Below are positions 26,049-34,400 of a stretch of 64,000 nucleotides of DNA, in pieces (position 1 is the first letter of the stretch; each line of letters starts with the position of its first letter). The translations under genes were made by a program, and so were the position numbers. Source of the DNA: Mesorhizobium qingshengii (lineage in GTDB: Bacteria; Pseudomonadota; Alphaproteobacteria; Rhizobiales; Rhizobiaceae); assembly GCF_900103325.1 (NCBI RefSeq), contig NZ_FMXM01000008.1, positions 62,001 to 126,000 on the forward strand, given 5' to 3'. Under the pieces are notes generated by a model. That model saw nothing but the letters and a program-made list of their open reading frames with translations. It did no database searches and was not told the DNA's origin.

Positions 26049-26768
26049 ATGCGCCGCGCCGACAGGCTCTTTCAGATCGTGCAGCATCTGCGTGGTGGCC
26101 GTCTGGTCACCGCTCAGAAGCTCGGCACGTGGCTCGAGGTTTCCGAGCGAACCATCTACCGGGACATCGCAGACCTGCAGTCGACCGGGGTGCCGATCGA
26201 CGGCGAGGCCGGCGTTGGCTACATGATGAGGGAGGGCTTCGACCTTCCGCCGCTGATGTTCACGCGTGACGAGATCGTGGCGCTGGTTGCCGGCGCCCGC
26301 ATGGTGCGCGCCTTTGGCGGCGCTGCCATGGCGCGTGCCGCCGACGAGGCGCTGGTCAAGATCGGCGCCGTGCTGCCCGACGCCGAAAAGGACCGCATCG
26401 CCCGCACTGAGATCCACACGCCGATGTGGGTGGTCAGCGACGCCGCCCGCGAAGCGATCGACCTGATCGAGCGAGCGGTCGAAAAGCGCCAGGTGCTGAC
26501 CATCGACTATTCGGACGAGGCCGGACGCGGCACCGCGCGTGATATCCGCCCGCTCGGCCTGTGGTTCTGGGGCAAGGTATGGACGCTGGTCGCCTGGTGC
26601 GAGATGCGCGACGACTTTCGCGCCTTCCGCATCGATCGCATCGCCTCGGTGGTCATCGCCGGCCGCATCTTCAAGCCGGAGCGCGGCAAGCAGCTTGCCG
26701 ACTTCTACCGGGCCGTGGAACGCAGCGAGGACTACGGCATGGCGCCGGATCGCGCGGCGCGGACCTGA
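26049..26768 (+). CDS. YafY-type HTH/WYL transcriptional regulator
   Basis: The ATG at 26049 has GAGGAA upstream; five open codons before it are left out. The N-terminal HTH_11 domain (RRADRLFQIVQHLRGG, then LEVSERTIYRDIADLQ) is followed by a WYL domain near residues 135-215 (RPLGLWFWGKVWTLVAWCE, then FRAFRIDRI). WYL proteins sense ligands or nucleic acid. It is the only regulator beside the two palindromes at 24586 and 25494 and is the best candidate to bind them. It is followed by a two-way terminator. Confidence 0.9.
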   Translation: MRRADRLFQIVQHLRGGRLVTAQKLGTWLEVSERTIYRDIADLQSTGVPIDGEAGVGYMMREGFDLPPLMFTRDEIVALVAGARMVRAFGGAAMARAADEALVKIGAVLPDAEKDRIARTEIHTPMWVVSDAAREAIDLIERAVEKRQVLTIDYSDEAGRGTARDIRPLGLWFWGKVWTLVAWCEMRDDFRAFRIDRIASVVIAGRIFKPERGKQLADFYRAVERSEDYGMAPDRAART

Positions 26769-26784
26769 GACTGCTGGACCGCAC

Positions 26785-26813
26785 AAAAAAGCCCGCTCGT
26801 AGCGGGCTTTTTT
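26785..26813. terminator. two-way Rho-independent terminator
   Basis: AAAAAAGCCCGCT and AGCGGGCTTTTTT flank a three-base loop, giving T runs on both strands. It serves the WYL regulator gene and the convergent trcR-type gene. Confidence 0.93.
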
Positions 26814-26831
26814 CTTGCGTGGTCAAAGACC

Positions 26832-27527
26832 TCACTGGTCGTCGTCGTTGTCCGTATTCTTCGACTTCAAGGCCGAGAGCTTGGCGAAGACGGCGTTGGC
26901 GTCGAGTTCGGCATCCTCATCCTTCGGCTTCTCGGGAGCCGGCACCAGCCGCTCGGTCAGGGCCGCCGGCAGCAGCGTGTCGCCGACCGGCTGCGCCTGT
27001 TCGCGTCCGCGCGAAGCGCGGTTGACTTCCATGTCGAGGTCGATCTGCGAGGAAAGGCCCAACGTCACCGGGTCCATCGGCTGCAAATTGGCCGAGTTCC
27101 AGTGTTTGCGCTCACGGATTTGCTCGATGGTCGACTTGGTGGTGCCGACCAGACGCGAGATCTGCGCGTCCTTGAGCTCGGGATGGTTGCGCACCAGCCA
27201 CAGGATTGCGTTCGGCCGGTCTTGGCGCTTCGACAGCGGCGTGTAGCGCGGCCCCTTGCGCTTGGATTCCGGCACCCGCACCTTGGGATCCGAAAGCTTC
27301 AGGCGCTGGTTCGGGTCCTTTTCGGCACGTGCGATCTCGTCGCGGGTCAACTGGCCGGTCATGATCGGATCCATGCCCTTGATGCCTTGCGCCGATTCGC
27401 CGTCGGCGATCGCCTTGACCTCGAGCGGATGCAGCCCGCAGAACTGCGCGATCTGCTCGAAGGAGAGCGCGGTGTTGTCGACCAGCCAGACGGCGGTCGC
27501 CTTGGGCATCAGCAGCGTATTGGCCAT
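26832..27527 (-). CDS. trcR: DUF1013 cell-cycle transcriptional regulator (TrcR-like)
   Basis: The 231-residue product matches the alphaproteobacterial DUF1013 family. It starts LLMPKATAVWLVDNTALSFEQIA with a first helix-turn-helix (FCGLHPLEVKAIADG) and has a second HTH-like part (LKDAQISRLVGTTKSTIEQIR). The C-terminus is acidic and flexible (DNDDDQ). TrcR is tied to cell-cycle gene control in Caulobacter. The gene symbol is from that family and not proven here. AAGGA lies before the ATG. Confidence 0.88.
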   Translation of the reverse strand: MANTLLMPKATAVWLVDNTALSFEQIAQFCGLHPLEVKAIADGESAQGIKGMDPIMTGQLTRDEIARAEKDPNQRLKLSDPKVRVPESKRKGPRYTPLSKRQDRPNAILWLVRNHPELKDAQISRLVGTTKSTIEQIRERKHWNSANLQPMDPVTLGLSSQIDLDMEVNRASRGREQAQPVGDTLLPAALTERLVPAPEKPKDEDAELDANAVFAKLSALKSKNTDNDDDQ

Positions 27528-27846
27528 TCAAAAATCCTTCTCGTTCGCCCGCGTTCCCGCGCGGGCGGTGGTTTAGAGCCACCAAAATGGGAAATTCGCG
27601 GCTTGTATAACCTCTCTCGGGTCGTTTCGCAATGTTTTTGGAAGCAATCGGCCAGAAGCCGGGGACCCTGCGGTTATCGAAACGGCTCCGCACGCCTTGG
27701 CAGTGCGACAAGCTGGCTTTGCTGGCGGGTGGCGGTCTGGCGAGAAACCGGTCGAGACAGGCACACCCGGTCTTGATGCTGACGTCGGCGGCAACCGATC
27801 CCTCGCCTGCCGAGATTTCTTGCTGGAAACTGAGGCCAACCGGCCC

Positions 27847-27882
27847 AAAAAAGACAAAACCCGCCGGACAGGGTCCAGCGGG
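27847..27882 (-). terminator. Rho-independent terminator of the DUF1127 gene
   Basis: On the minus strand CCCGCTGGAC pairs with GTCCGGCGGG (one T-G pair), followed by TTTTGTCTTTTTT. It lies about 90 bases after the end of the 46-residue DUF1127 gene. Confidence 0.88.
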
Positions 27883-27937
27883 CTCGGAACCGGCGACGGC
27901 TAAACCGCCTGCTTCGGCTCTTGCTTTTCTACAGCAT

Positions 27938-27959
27938 GGTCCGGTTCTTGGAACGGACC
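27938..27959. repeat. hairpin between DUF1127 gene and its terminator
   Basis: The left arm GGTCCGGTTC pairs with GAACGGACC on the right, with one bulged G. It lies just after the DUF1127 stop and has no T run. It could stabilise the 3' end of the mRNA. Confidence 0.5.
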
Positions 27960-27969
27960 ACGCTCAACA

Positions 27970-28110
27970 TCATATGGCCTTGCGGGCGATCTTTTCGATG
28001 TCGGCGCGGTTGATGCCGAGATCGCTGAGCTGACGTGCATTAAGGCGGTTCAGTTCGCGCACGGTCTCAGTGTACATGCGCCAGTTACGGAAAGCGCGGA
28101 TCGGGTTCAT
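27970..28110 (-). CDS. DUF1127 small protein (46 aa)
   Basis: The ATG at 28110 has GGAGG upstream. The 46 residues give the classical short DUF1127 form: MNPIRAFRNWRMYTETV, then RELNRLNARQLSDLGI and NRADIEKIARKA. It is basic, with the conserved L-N-x-R-x-L-x-D-[LI]-G-I core. The longer frame upstream has no ribosome site. It has its own promoter region and terminator, so it is probably transcribed alone. Confidence 0.88.
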   Translation of the reverse strand: MNPIRAFRNWRMYTETVRELNRLNARQLSDLGINRADIEKIARKAI

Positions 28111-28252
28111 GATAGTCCTCCAAGGATTGTTCGTTTCGATGATGCACAAATAGTGATCATCGATCGGGACTTGAATGACCGATTTTGCATACCAATGATG
28201 CAAATGCTGCATTGCACCATTAAGCTTTTGTTCAGCTTGTAGGCAGGGGCCG

Positions 28253-28274
28253 CTCGGTCAGCCTGCTGACCGAG
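28253..28274. repeat. perfect palindrome upstream of DUF1127 and downstream of the quinone reductase
   Basis: The arms CTCGGTCAGC and GCTGACCGAG flank two bases. It lies just after the oxidoreductase stop (28292) on the minus strand. It could end that transcript without a U tract or act as an operator for the DUF1127 gene. Confidence 0.5.
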
Positions 28275-28291
28275 TCCGGGCAATGTCGCCG

Positions 28292-29302
28292 TCAGCCGAC
28301 GTCGAGCACGATCTTGCCGATATGTTCGCCTTCCTCCATCCGCTCATGCGCCCGCCAGGCCTCGCTGAGCGGGAGGATCATATCCATGACGGGAGCCACC
28401 TTGCGTGTGCCGAGCAACGGCCACACCTGCGCCTCCAGCGCGGCCGCGATCGCCGCCTTGAACTCGACCGTGCGCGGCCTCAACGTCGACCCGGTGTGGG
28501 TAAGCCGCTTGACCATGATCTTCGAAAAGTCGGCACTGGCTACCGCGCCGCCTTGCACGGCGATCTGGACGATGCGGCCTTCTATCGCCGCGGCCTCGTA
28601 GTTTCGCGCCACATAGTCGCCGCCGACCATATCGAGGATGACATTGGCGCCCTTGCCGCCCGTTGCCTCCTTCACCGCGGCCACGAAATCCTCTTCGCGA
28701 TAATTGATCGCCCGGTCGGCGCCGAGCTTCAGGCAGGCGTCGCACTTTTCCTTGCTGCCGGCAGTGGTGATGACATAGGCACCGAAGGCCGAGGCAAGCT
28801 GGATCGCCGTGGTGCCGATGCCGGACGAGCCGCCATGGACGAGCAGTGTCTCGCCGCTCTTCAGGCCGCCCCGCTCGAACACATTGTGCCAGACCGTGAA
28901 GTAGTTTTCCGGCACCGCCGCCGCTTCGGTGTGGGTAAAGCCGGCAGGCAACGGCAGCACGCTGCCGGCATGAACCCTGACATATTCGGCATAGCCGCCG
29001 CCCGGCGTCAGCGCGCAGACGCGGTCGCCGATGCGCCAGCGCGATATGTCGTCGCCAAGGGCAGCCACTTCGCCCGATACCTCGAGGCCCGGCAGGTCCG
29101 ACGCACCGGGCGGCGGCGGATAGGCGCCCTTGCGCTGCTGCACGTCGGGCCGGTTGACGCCTGCCGCATGCACCTTGATCAAGATCTCGCCGGGTCCTGG
29201 CTGCGGCACGTCACGCGTTTCCGGTTTCAGCACCCGGGGACCACCGGGTTCCGAGATCGCAATGACCGTCATCCTTGCCGGAATTCTCTGTCCGCTCGCC
29301 AT
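28292..29302 (-). CDS. NAD(P)H quinone oxidoreductase (MDR family, PIG3/Qor type)
   Basis: A 336-residue zinc-free medium-chain dehydrogenase. The start MTVIAISEPGGPRVL, then HAAGVNRPDVQQRKGAYPPP near residue 45-64, and the coenzyme motif LLVHGGSSGIGTTAIQLA near 155 are typical of the PIG3 subgroup. No structural zinc cysteines are seen. It probably reduces quinones or enones with NADPH. GGGAAACTTC lies before the ATG at 29302; an internal ATG at 29272 is possible. It is divergent from the DUF1192 gene. Confidence 0.9.
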   Translation of the reverse strand: MASGQRIPARMTVIAISEPGGPRVLKPETRDVPQPGPGEILIKVHAAGVNRPDVQQRKGAYPPPPGASDLPGLEVSGEVAALGDDISRWRIGDRVCALTPGGGYAEYVRVHAGSVLPLPAGFTHTEAAAVPENYFTVWHNVFERGGLKSGETLLVHGGSSGIGTTAIQLASAFGAYVITTAGSKEKCDACLKLGADRAINYREEDFVAAVKEATGGKGANVILDMVGGDYVARNYEAAAIEGRIVQIAVQGGAVASADFSKIMVKRLTHTGSTLRPRTVEFKAAIAAALEAQVWPLLGTRKVAPVMDMILPLSEAWRAHERMEEGEHIGKIVLDVG

Positions 29303-29425
29303 GAAGTTTCCCGTCTTTCCTCGCCGTTGTCCGATCGGCTGTTTGCATCGGCGCCCTTGCCCTATGTATGCTCATTGGCAAATCAGGCAAATGGCCAATC
29401 TGGTTTGGCGGAGGGAGGAGCGACG

Positions 29426-29620
29426 ATGGCGATCTTCGACGACGAACCCAAGAAGAAGGCGCGCCCGCACGAGATCGGGCAGGACCTGTCGCTGCTTTCG
29501 GTTGGTGAATTGACCGAGCGGATCGGCATCCTGCGCGACGAGATCGCCCGGCTGGAAAGCGAACTCAAGGCCAAGGACAACACCAAATCGGCCGCCGAGG
29601 CACTGTTCCGCCGCGGATAG
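29426..29620 (+). CDS. DUF1192 small protein
   Basis: The ATG at 29426 follows GGGAGGAG. The 64-residue product starts MAIFDDEPKKK and has the helix SVGELTERIGILRDEIARLE, the DUF1192 signature. It is soluble and charged, with a predicted short coiled coil. The function is unknown. The large plus-strand frame upstream of it is the shadow of the quinone reductase gene and is not part of this gene. Confidence 0.9.
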   Translation: MAIFDDEPKKKARPHEIGQDLSLLSVGELTERIGILRDEIARLESELKAKDNTKSAAEALFRRG

Positions 29621-29708
29621 ACGGGTGGGCCGAAAGCCCGCCGCCGAAAAGCCCGAATGCGACTGTCTTCAGACCCAGCGCCCCGCCAAACTCGAGCCGG
29701 ATCAAAAA

Positions 29709-30956
29709 ATGTTCGCAACCTACAGACCGATCCTCTCGCTGCTTCGCGGCACCGCCTTCCTACTCGCGGCGTCTGGATTGCACGGGCTGCTGTTGCCGCT
29801 GCGCGGTCAGTTGGAAGGCTTCTCGACCGCATCGCTCGGCCTGATGGGCACGGCATGGGCCGGCGGCTTCGTCACCGGCTGCTTCTTCGCCCCGCGCATC
29901 GTGCGCCGCGCCGGCCATGTGCGGGCCTTCGGCGCCTTTGCCGCGTCGGGCGCCATCGTGGCGCTGCTGACCGGGCTGATCATCGATGAATATGTCTGGA
30001 TCCTGCTGCGCGCTTTCACTGGCTTCACCATGGCCGGCGCCTTCATGGTCATCGAAAGCTGGCTCAACGAGAAGGCCACCAACGAGAACCGCGGCACCGT
30101 CTTCGGCCTCTACATGATGGTCACCTACGCTTCGATCATGGGCGGGCAGATGATCGTCGCCGGCGGCGACGTGAAATCGGCGTCACTGTTCATGATCACC
30201 GGCATCCTGTTTTGCCTGTCGCTTATTCCAACCGCGGTCTCGACCGCCTCGCATCCCAAGCCGCTGCAGGATGTCTCGCTCGACGTCAGGGGGCTTTATG
30301 CGAATTCGCCGGTCTCGGCGGTCGCTTGCGTGTTGATCGGCATCGCCAACGGCGCCTGGGGCACGCTGGGCGCCGTCTATGGCGCCCGCATCGGCATTTC
30401 CACCGCCGAGATCGCCTTGATGATGAGCCTTGTGGTCGTCGCCGGTGCGGCCATGCAGCTTCCGGCAGGGCGTCTCTCTGACAAGACCGACCGGCGTTTC
30501 GTGCTGGCCGGTGCGGCCTTCGGCGCGGCCTTTTTCGCGCTGGCGATCTTCCTCTTCGAGCCACGCTCCGGCGTCTTTGTCATCGTCTTCACCGCCGCCT
30601 ACGGCGCGTTCGCCTACACGCTCTATTCGATCGCGGTGGCGCATGCCAACGACCACGCCCGATCAGAGGATTTCGTCAAGGTATCGGGCGGCCTGCTGCT
30701 GCTCTATGGCTTCGGCACGATGATCGGCCCCTTGCTGGCAGCGGCCCTCATGGGCTGGATGCGTCCGGAAGGCCTGTTCCTGGCGACCGCCTTCGCGCAT
30801 CTGTGCCTGGCGGGTTATACGCTGCTGCGCATCAGCCGCCGAGCCCCGGTGCCGGTCGGAGATCGCGACGCGTTCACGACGCAACCGGCCGATCGCTCGG
30901 TGACACCGGAAGCATTGCGGCTTGACCCGCGAAGAAAAGCAGAAGCAGACGGTTGA
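29709..30956 (+). CDS. MFS transporter
   Basis: A 415-residue inner-membrane protein with about 12 hydrophobic helices. It has an MFS loop motif G-R-L-S-D-K-T-D-R-R near residue 260. The first half has the pattern SLGLMGTAWAGGFVTGCFFAPRI and MVIESWLNEKATNENRG, seen in the YfkF/UMF2-like sugar or unknown-substrate group. The C-terminal tail is hydrophilic. The GTG at 29625 would add 28 unlikely residues, so the ATG at 29709 was used. The substrate is unknown. Confidence 0.85.
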   Translation: MFATYRPILSLLRGTAFLLAASGLHGLLLPLRGQLEGFSTASLGLMGTAWAGGFVTGCFFAPRIVRRAGHVRAFGAFAASGAIVALLTGLIIDEYVWILLRAFTGFTMAGAFMVIESWLNEKATNENRGTVFGLYMMVTYASIMGGQMIVAGGDVKSASLFMITGILFCLSLIPTAVSTASHPKPLQDVSLDVRGLYANSPVSAVACVLIGIANGAWGTLGAVYGARIGISTAEIALMMSLVVVAGAAMQLPAGRLSDKTDRRFVLAGAAFGAAFFALAIFLFEPRSGVFVIVFTAAYGAFAYTLYSIAVAHANDHARSEDFVKVSGGLLLLYGFGTMIGPLLAAALMGWMRPEGLFLATAFAHLCLAGYTLLRISRRAPVPVGDRDAFTTQPADRSVTPEALRLDPRRKAEADG

Positions 30957-30987
30957 GATTCGAAAAGCTTTGCCGCACAAGTAAGGC

Positions 30988-31251
30988 ATGATCATTTCCG
31001 ACGCCTTCATGGCGATTGCCGACCCCCACCGGCGCCATCTTCTGGAAGAGCTTCGGCGCGGCCCTAAAACTGTCAACGAATTGGCCGCCGGACTGCCGGT
31101 CTCGCGTCCAGCCGTGTCGCAGCATCTGAAAGTGCTGCTCGAAGCCGGCCTGGTCAACGCCAGGCCGGAAGGAACGAGGCGCGTCTATGCGGTCAGCAAT
31201 GCCGGCTTCCTCAAACTCAACATCTGGCTCGATCAGTTCTGGGAAGCCTGA
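30988..31251 (+). CDS. ArsR-family transcriptional regulator (short)
   Basis: An 87-residue winged helix protein of the ArsR type: FMAIADPHRRHLLEELRRGP, then the recognition helix in LPVSRPAVSQHLKVLLEAGL and the wing EGTRRVYAVS. No metal-binding cysteines are present. It belongs to the metal-free ArsR group often paired with SRPBCC proteins. Here it converges on such a gene, while that gene has its own ArsR partner. AAGG lies before the ATG. Confidence 0.88.
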   Translation: MIISDAFMAIADPHRRHLLEELRRGPKTVNELAAGLPVSRPAVSQHLKVLLEAGLVNARPEGTRRVYAVSNAGFLKLNIWLDQFWEA

Positions 31252-31267
31252 CTGAAGCAGCACACGA

Positions 31268-31732
31268 TCAGGCTTCGGCACCCAGGAACGCGCCGAGCGC
31301 GTCGAGCAGCTCACCAGTGCCATGTTCGCGCGTGGCGGACGTATCATGACCGTCGAGGAAGGCGCCCTGTTCCGTCATGACAAGCCGCGTGCCGTTGCCC
31401 TCGGCAACAAGTTCGATCGTTGTCAGCGACACCGAGACGCGGGTTTCGCCGAACAGCAGCTCGTAGCTGTAGACGATGCGCTGGTCCGGCACGATGTCCT
31501 GATAGACCGCGTTGAAATAATGCATCTGCCCGTCGCTCGGGCAGCCGGCATTGACCTCCTTGCCGCCGACGCGGAAGTCCATTTCATGCCGGCTGGGTGT
31601 CGGGTCGTGAGGATCGACGAACCAGCGCCGCTTTGCGGCCGGATTGCTGAGCGCGAAGAAGACCCTCGACGGCGCCGCCGGATAGAGGCGCTCGACGACG
31701 AAGGTGGAATGGACGACGGATCGTTTGGTCAT
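31268..31732 (-). CDS. SRPBCC (AHSA1-like) ligand-binding protein
   Basis: A 154-residue protein with the AHSA1 pattern: [20 protein letters not shown], then KRRWFV, then FRVGGKEVN, and the C-terminal helix. The fold has a deep ligand pocket. It is the second gene of a two-gene unit: the ArsR gene stops 11 bases before its ATG, and AGGAGG lies in that spacer. The substrate is unknown. Confidence 0.88.
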   Translation of the reverse strand: MTKRSVVHSTFVVERLYPAAPSRVFFALSNPAAKRRWFVDPHDPTPSRHEMDFRVGGKEVNAGCPSDGQMHYFNAVYQDIVPDQRIVYSYELLFGETRVSVSLTTIELVAEGNGTRLVMTEQGAFLDGHDTSATREHGTGELLDALGAFLGAEA

Positions 31733-31743
31733 GATTGCCTCCT

Positions 31744-32079
31744 TCAGGTCTCATCCTTGGTTTCGGCGAGAAACTCGCCCAGCCGATCCAGCCGACGCTC
31801 CCAGGCGAGCCGCCGCTCATTGATCCAGTGTTCCGCCGCTCTCAACGCCGTGGGCTCGATCTGGCAGGTGCGCACCCTGCCAAGCTTCTGTGTGCGGACA
31901 AGGCCGCTCGCCTCCAGCAGGTTCAGATGCTGGACGACGGCCGACAGCGACATCGCCAGCGGCTCGGCCAGCTGGCTGACCGAAGCGGGGCCCCGCGACA
32001 GCCGGTCGACCATCTGTCGTCGTGCCGGATCGGCGAGCGCCTGGAACATCAGGTCGAGCTGGGCAGGATCGTGCAGCAT
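31744..32079 (-). CDS. ArsR-family transcriptional regulator
   Basis: The start was placed at ATG 32079, six bases after the stop of the GST gene, which suggests coupled translation. The 111-residue product has the ArsR fold: [20 protein letters not shown], the recognition helix around [20 protein letters not shown] and the wing around [12 protein letters not shown]. It lacks metal ligands. The N-terminal extension of the open frame overlaps the GST gene and is not credible. It probably controls the SRPBCC gene and perhaps the GST gene. Confidence 0.88.
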   Translation of the reverse strand: MLHDPAQLDLMFQALADPARRQMVDRLSRGPASVSQLAEPLAMSLSAVVQHLNLLEASGLVRTQKLGRVRTCQIEPTALRAAEHWINERRLAWERRLDRLGEFLAETKDET

Positions 32080-32084
32080 CGCGA

Positions 32085-32741
32085 TCAGCCGTTGTTGTAG
32101 GGAAAGAACTTGAAGTAGGGCTGCGCTTCCTCGATCACCCGCGCGAAGGCGGGCCGCTGCACGAGCCGGTCGTGATAGCGTTTCACGGCGGGGTACTTTT
32201 CGCCGAACGGCTCGACCTTGTTGGCGTAGAACAGCGCGGGAGACGCCGCGCAATCGGCCATGGTGAAGACCTCGCCCATCGCCCAGTTCTTCGACCGCAT
32301 GTCCTCTTCGATGATGGCGTAGGAATTGCGCAGTTGGGCGCGAGCCTGCTCGACGCCGAACGGGTCGGTCTTGCCTTCCGGGCGCAACCGGTCGCCGACG
32401 ATCTTCTGCATCGGCTCCTGTACATAGAAATCATGGAAGCGATCAGCCTGGCGGACTGCCAGCGCCAGGTCGGTGTCGGCGGGAACGAGTTCGACCGGCC
32501 CCGGATAGTGCGCGGCCAGATATTCGACGACGATGGTTGATTCCAGCACCGTGCGGTCGCGCGCATCGTCGCGCAGCGCCGGCATCTTGCCGCTCGGCGA
32601 AATCTTCAGGAAGGCCGCGCGCGACTCGGCATTGCCGAGATCAACGATGACCGGAGTGAACGGTATGCCGTTCTCGTAGAGCGCGATGAGCGGCTTCCAG
32701 CAGAAGGAGGCCAGCGGATGGAAATGAAGCGTCAGGGACAT
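32085..32741 (-). CDS. glutathione S-transferase
   Basis: A 218-residue protein with the GST fold: start LTLHFHPLASFCWKPLIALY, then FLKISPSGKMPALRDD, and LESTIVVEYLA (the glutathione-site Glu-Ser). The helical domain has MGEVFTMADCAASPALFY. A cysteine in ASFCWKP lies where thiol-transfer GSTs carry theirs. It heads a three-gene unit with the ArsR and SRPBCC genes. The start was set at 32741 rather than 32795 because of the fold boundary. Confidence 0.92.
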   Translation of the reverse strand: MSLTLHFHPLASFCWKPLIALYENGIPFTPVIVDLGNAESRAAFLKISPSGKMPALRDDARDRTVLESTIVVEYLAAHYPGPVELVPADTDLALAVRQADRFHDFYVQEPMQKIVGDRLRPEGKTDPFGVEQARAQLRNSYAIIEEDMRSKNWAMGEVFTMADCAASPALFYANKVEPFGEKYPAVKRYHDRLVQRPAFARVIEEAQPYFKFFPYNNG

Positions 32742-32867
32742 TTTTTCTCGCCTGTTTCGCGGTTCGTCGGTGGCGGGTGCCTTGCCATCTGCCAAGGGTT
32801 AAACACTGAAGCATTTACTTAACTATTGCGGCAAGACTTGCTCGTCAAGACCCCGCCCCATCCCGCC

Positions 32868-33701
32868 TTAGCCGGCTCGGGTGTGGGCGACGATTGCCGC
32901 CGATATCACCGTCCTGTCGTCCGGATGCAGTTCGTGGCCGCCGCCTTCGATGCGGACAATTTTCGCGCCGGACACCGCCTCGGCCAGCGCCTCGCCATGC
33001 TCGACCGGAAAGATCGGATCCGCCGTGCCGTGGATGACCAGCAGCGGCGCCGTCATCTCGCGCAGGCGGCCCTTCCAAGCGTCGCCGCCCTTGAGCATGA
33101 AATGATTGGTCGCGCTCTCGAAGCCGCCGGAGCGGTCGTAGTCCTGCTCGACGAAGGCTCTCATCCGCGCCTCGTCGAACGGATGCGCGGTGCTTGCGAT
33201 CGCCCGCGCATCCTTGACGATGAAATCGACCACCTGGCTACGATCCGACCAGTCGACATCAGCGCCCTCGGCGGAGTGTTCGATGGCCGCGGTCGTGCCG
33301 GGCAGATGCGACGTGTCCATCCCCATTGGCGAGCTGCTGATCACCGTCAGCGAGATGATGCGTGAGGGGTGTTTCAACGCCACCAACTGGGCGATCATCC
33401 CGCCCGCCGACATGCCGACCACATGCGCGCTATGGAGACCATGGCTGTCGAGAACACGCATCGCGTCGTCCGCCATATCGTCGAACGTGTAGGACGGCTT
33501 TCCCGGCGGATATTTGGTCGAGCGGCCGGTGTCGCGATTGTCATAGCGGATCACGAACAGGCCAGCGTCGGCGAGCTTCCGGCACAGCGCCTCCGGCCAC
33601 CACAGCATCGAGGCCATCGCGCCCATGATCAGCAGCAGCGGCGGGTCTTGCGGATCGCCAAAGGCCTCGGAGATGATTTCAGGGCGTTCGGTCGTCGTCA
33701 T
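32868..33701 (-). CDS. alpha/beta hydrolase
   Basis: The ATG at 33701 follows AGGAGAGGAG. The 277-residue product has the fold motifs LLLIMGAMASMLWWP (oxyanion region), the nucleophile elbow VVGMSAGGMIAQL near residue 103, the acid in VIHGTADPIFP near 222 and the histidine in EGGGHELH near 250. It resembles lactonase or esterase members. It is divergent from the HxlR gene at 33802, a usual regulator-target arrangement, and the 100-base gap holds matching operator-like repeats. Confidence 0.92.
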   Translation of the reverse strand: MTTTERPEIISEAFGDPQDPPLLLIMGAMASMLWWPEALCRKLADAGLFVIRYDNRDTGRSTKYPPGKPSYTFDDMADDAMRVLDSHGLHSAHVVGMSAGGMIAQLVALKHPSRIISLTVISSSPMGMDTSHLPGTTAAIEHSAEGADVDWSDRSQVVDFIVKDARAIASTAHPFDEARMRAFVEQDYDRSGGFESATNHFMLKGGDAWKGRLREMTAPLLVIHGTADPIFPVEHGEALAEAVSGAKIVRIEGGGHELHPDDRTVISAAIVAHTRAG

Positions 33702-33727
33702 GGCGCGGTCTCCTCTCCTGCAATACT

Positions 33728-33790
33728 GATTGCATTTTGCAATCGGTTGCACGATAATAAAACCGATACGATAATGCAACCGGTTTTGCG
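33728..33790. promoter_or_regulatory. operator cluster between hydrolase and HxlR genes
   Basis: There is a perfect repeat GATTGCA-TTT-TGCAATC (33728-33744). It overlaps the box TGCAATCGGTTGCA, which ends at 33751. A further pair, CGGTTGCA (33744-33751) and TGCAACCG (33775-33782), forms an inverted repeat. The half-sites share GCAAYCGGTT. This is the kind of spacing a dimeric HxlR protein would bind to control both genes. Confidence 0.7.
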
Positions 33791-33801
33791 GAGAAAATTG
33801 A

Positions 33802-34323
33802 ATGAGCCTCGATCACCGATCCGGCTGCCCGATCAATCTGTCGCTCGAAGTGTTCGGCGATCGCTGGAGCCTGATCGTCCTTCGCGACATGATCTTCGGC
33901 GGCAGGCGCCATTTTCGCGAACTGCTCAACGGATCGATGGAAGGCATTGCCTCCAACATCCTCGCCGACCGGCTGAAGCGGCTGATGGAACTCGGCATGC
34001 TGACCAAGGCCGACGATCCCTCGCACAAGCAGAAGGCGATCTACAGCCTGACCGAGATGGCGATCACGCTGGTACCGATCCTCGCCCATCTCGGCGCCTG
34101 GGGACGCGTCTGGTTGCCGGTCAGCGAGGAACTGTCGATCCGCGCCGAACTGCTGGAAAAGGGCGGACCGCCGATGTGGGACAAGTTCATGGACGAGTTG
34201 CGCCACGAGCATCTCGGCATGCCGCTCGATACGCCGGCGGATGCCACCGTGCGAGCGACCTTGCAGGCCGCCTACGAGGCCGTGGTCGCCAGCAAGGCCC
34301 TCGGGGCCAGCACGACCGCTTGA
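33802..34323 (+). CDS. HxlR-family transcriptional regulator
   Basis: A 173-residue winged helix regulator. It starts with GCPINLSLEVFGDRWSLIVL, the HxlR signature, followed by MIFGGRRHFRELLN and ASNILADRLKRLMELGML. The conserved cysteine near residue 9 is a redox-sensing site in some relatives. The C-terminal 70 residues are longer than in the shortest HxlR proteins. It is divergent from the hydrolase gene, its likely target. Confidence 0.92.
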   Translation: MSLDHRSGCPINLSLEVFGDRWSLIVLRDMIFGGRRHFRELLNGSMEGIASNILADRLKRLMELGMLTKADDPSHKQKAIYSLTEMAITLVPILAHLGAWGRVWLPVSEELSIRAELLEKGGPPMWDKFMDELRHEHLGMPLDTPADATVRATLQAAYEAVVASKALGASTTA

Positions 34324-34400
34324 CCAACTTATTTTCCCGTTTGGAGCCCGGCTCTGCTAGAAGAAGCGGAAAATCACAATTCACGGGATTGGATAAGGTC

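Larger units (their letters stand above)
27528..27969. other. intergenic region with hairpins
   Basis: These 442 bases hold no credible gene. The plus-strand frames there have no ribosome site or family match. The only structures I see are the terminator at 27847-27882, a hairpin at 27938-27959 and the promoter side of the trcR-type gene. Confidence 0.5.

Noticed and set aside
28283..29425. Start of a 445-codon plus-strand frame before the DUF1192 gene
   Set aside because: It is antisense to the quinone reductase gene. Only the last 64 codons, with their own ribosome site, are real.
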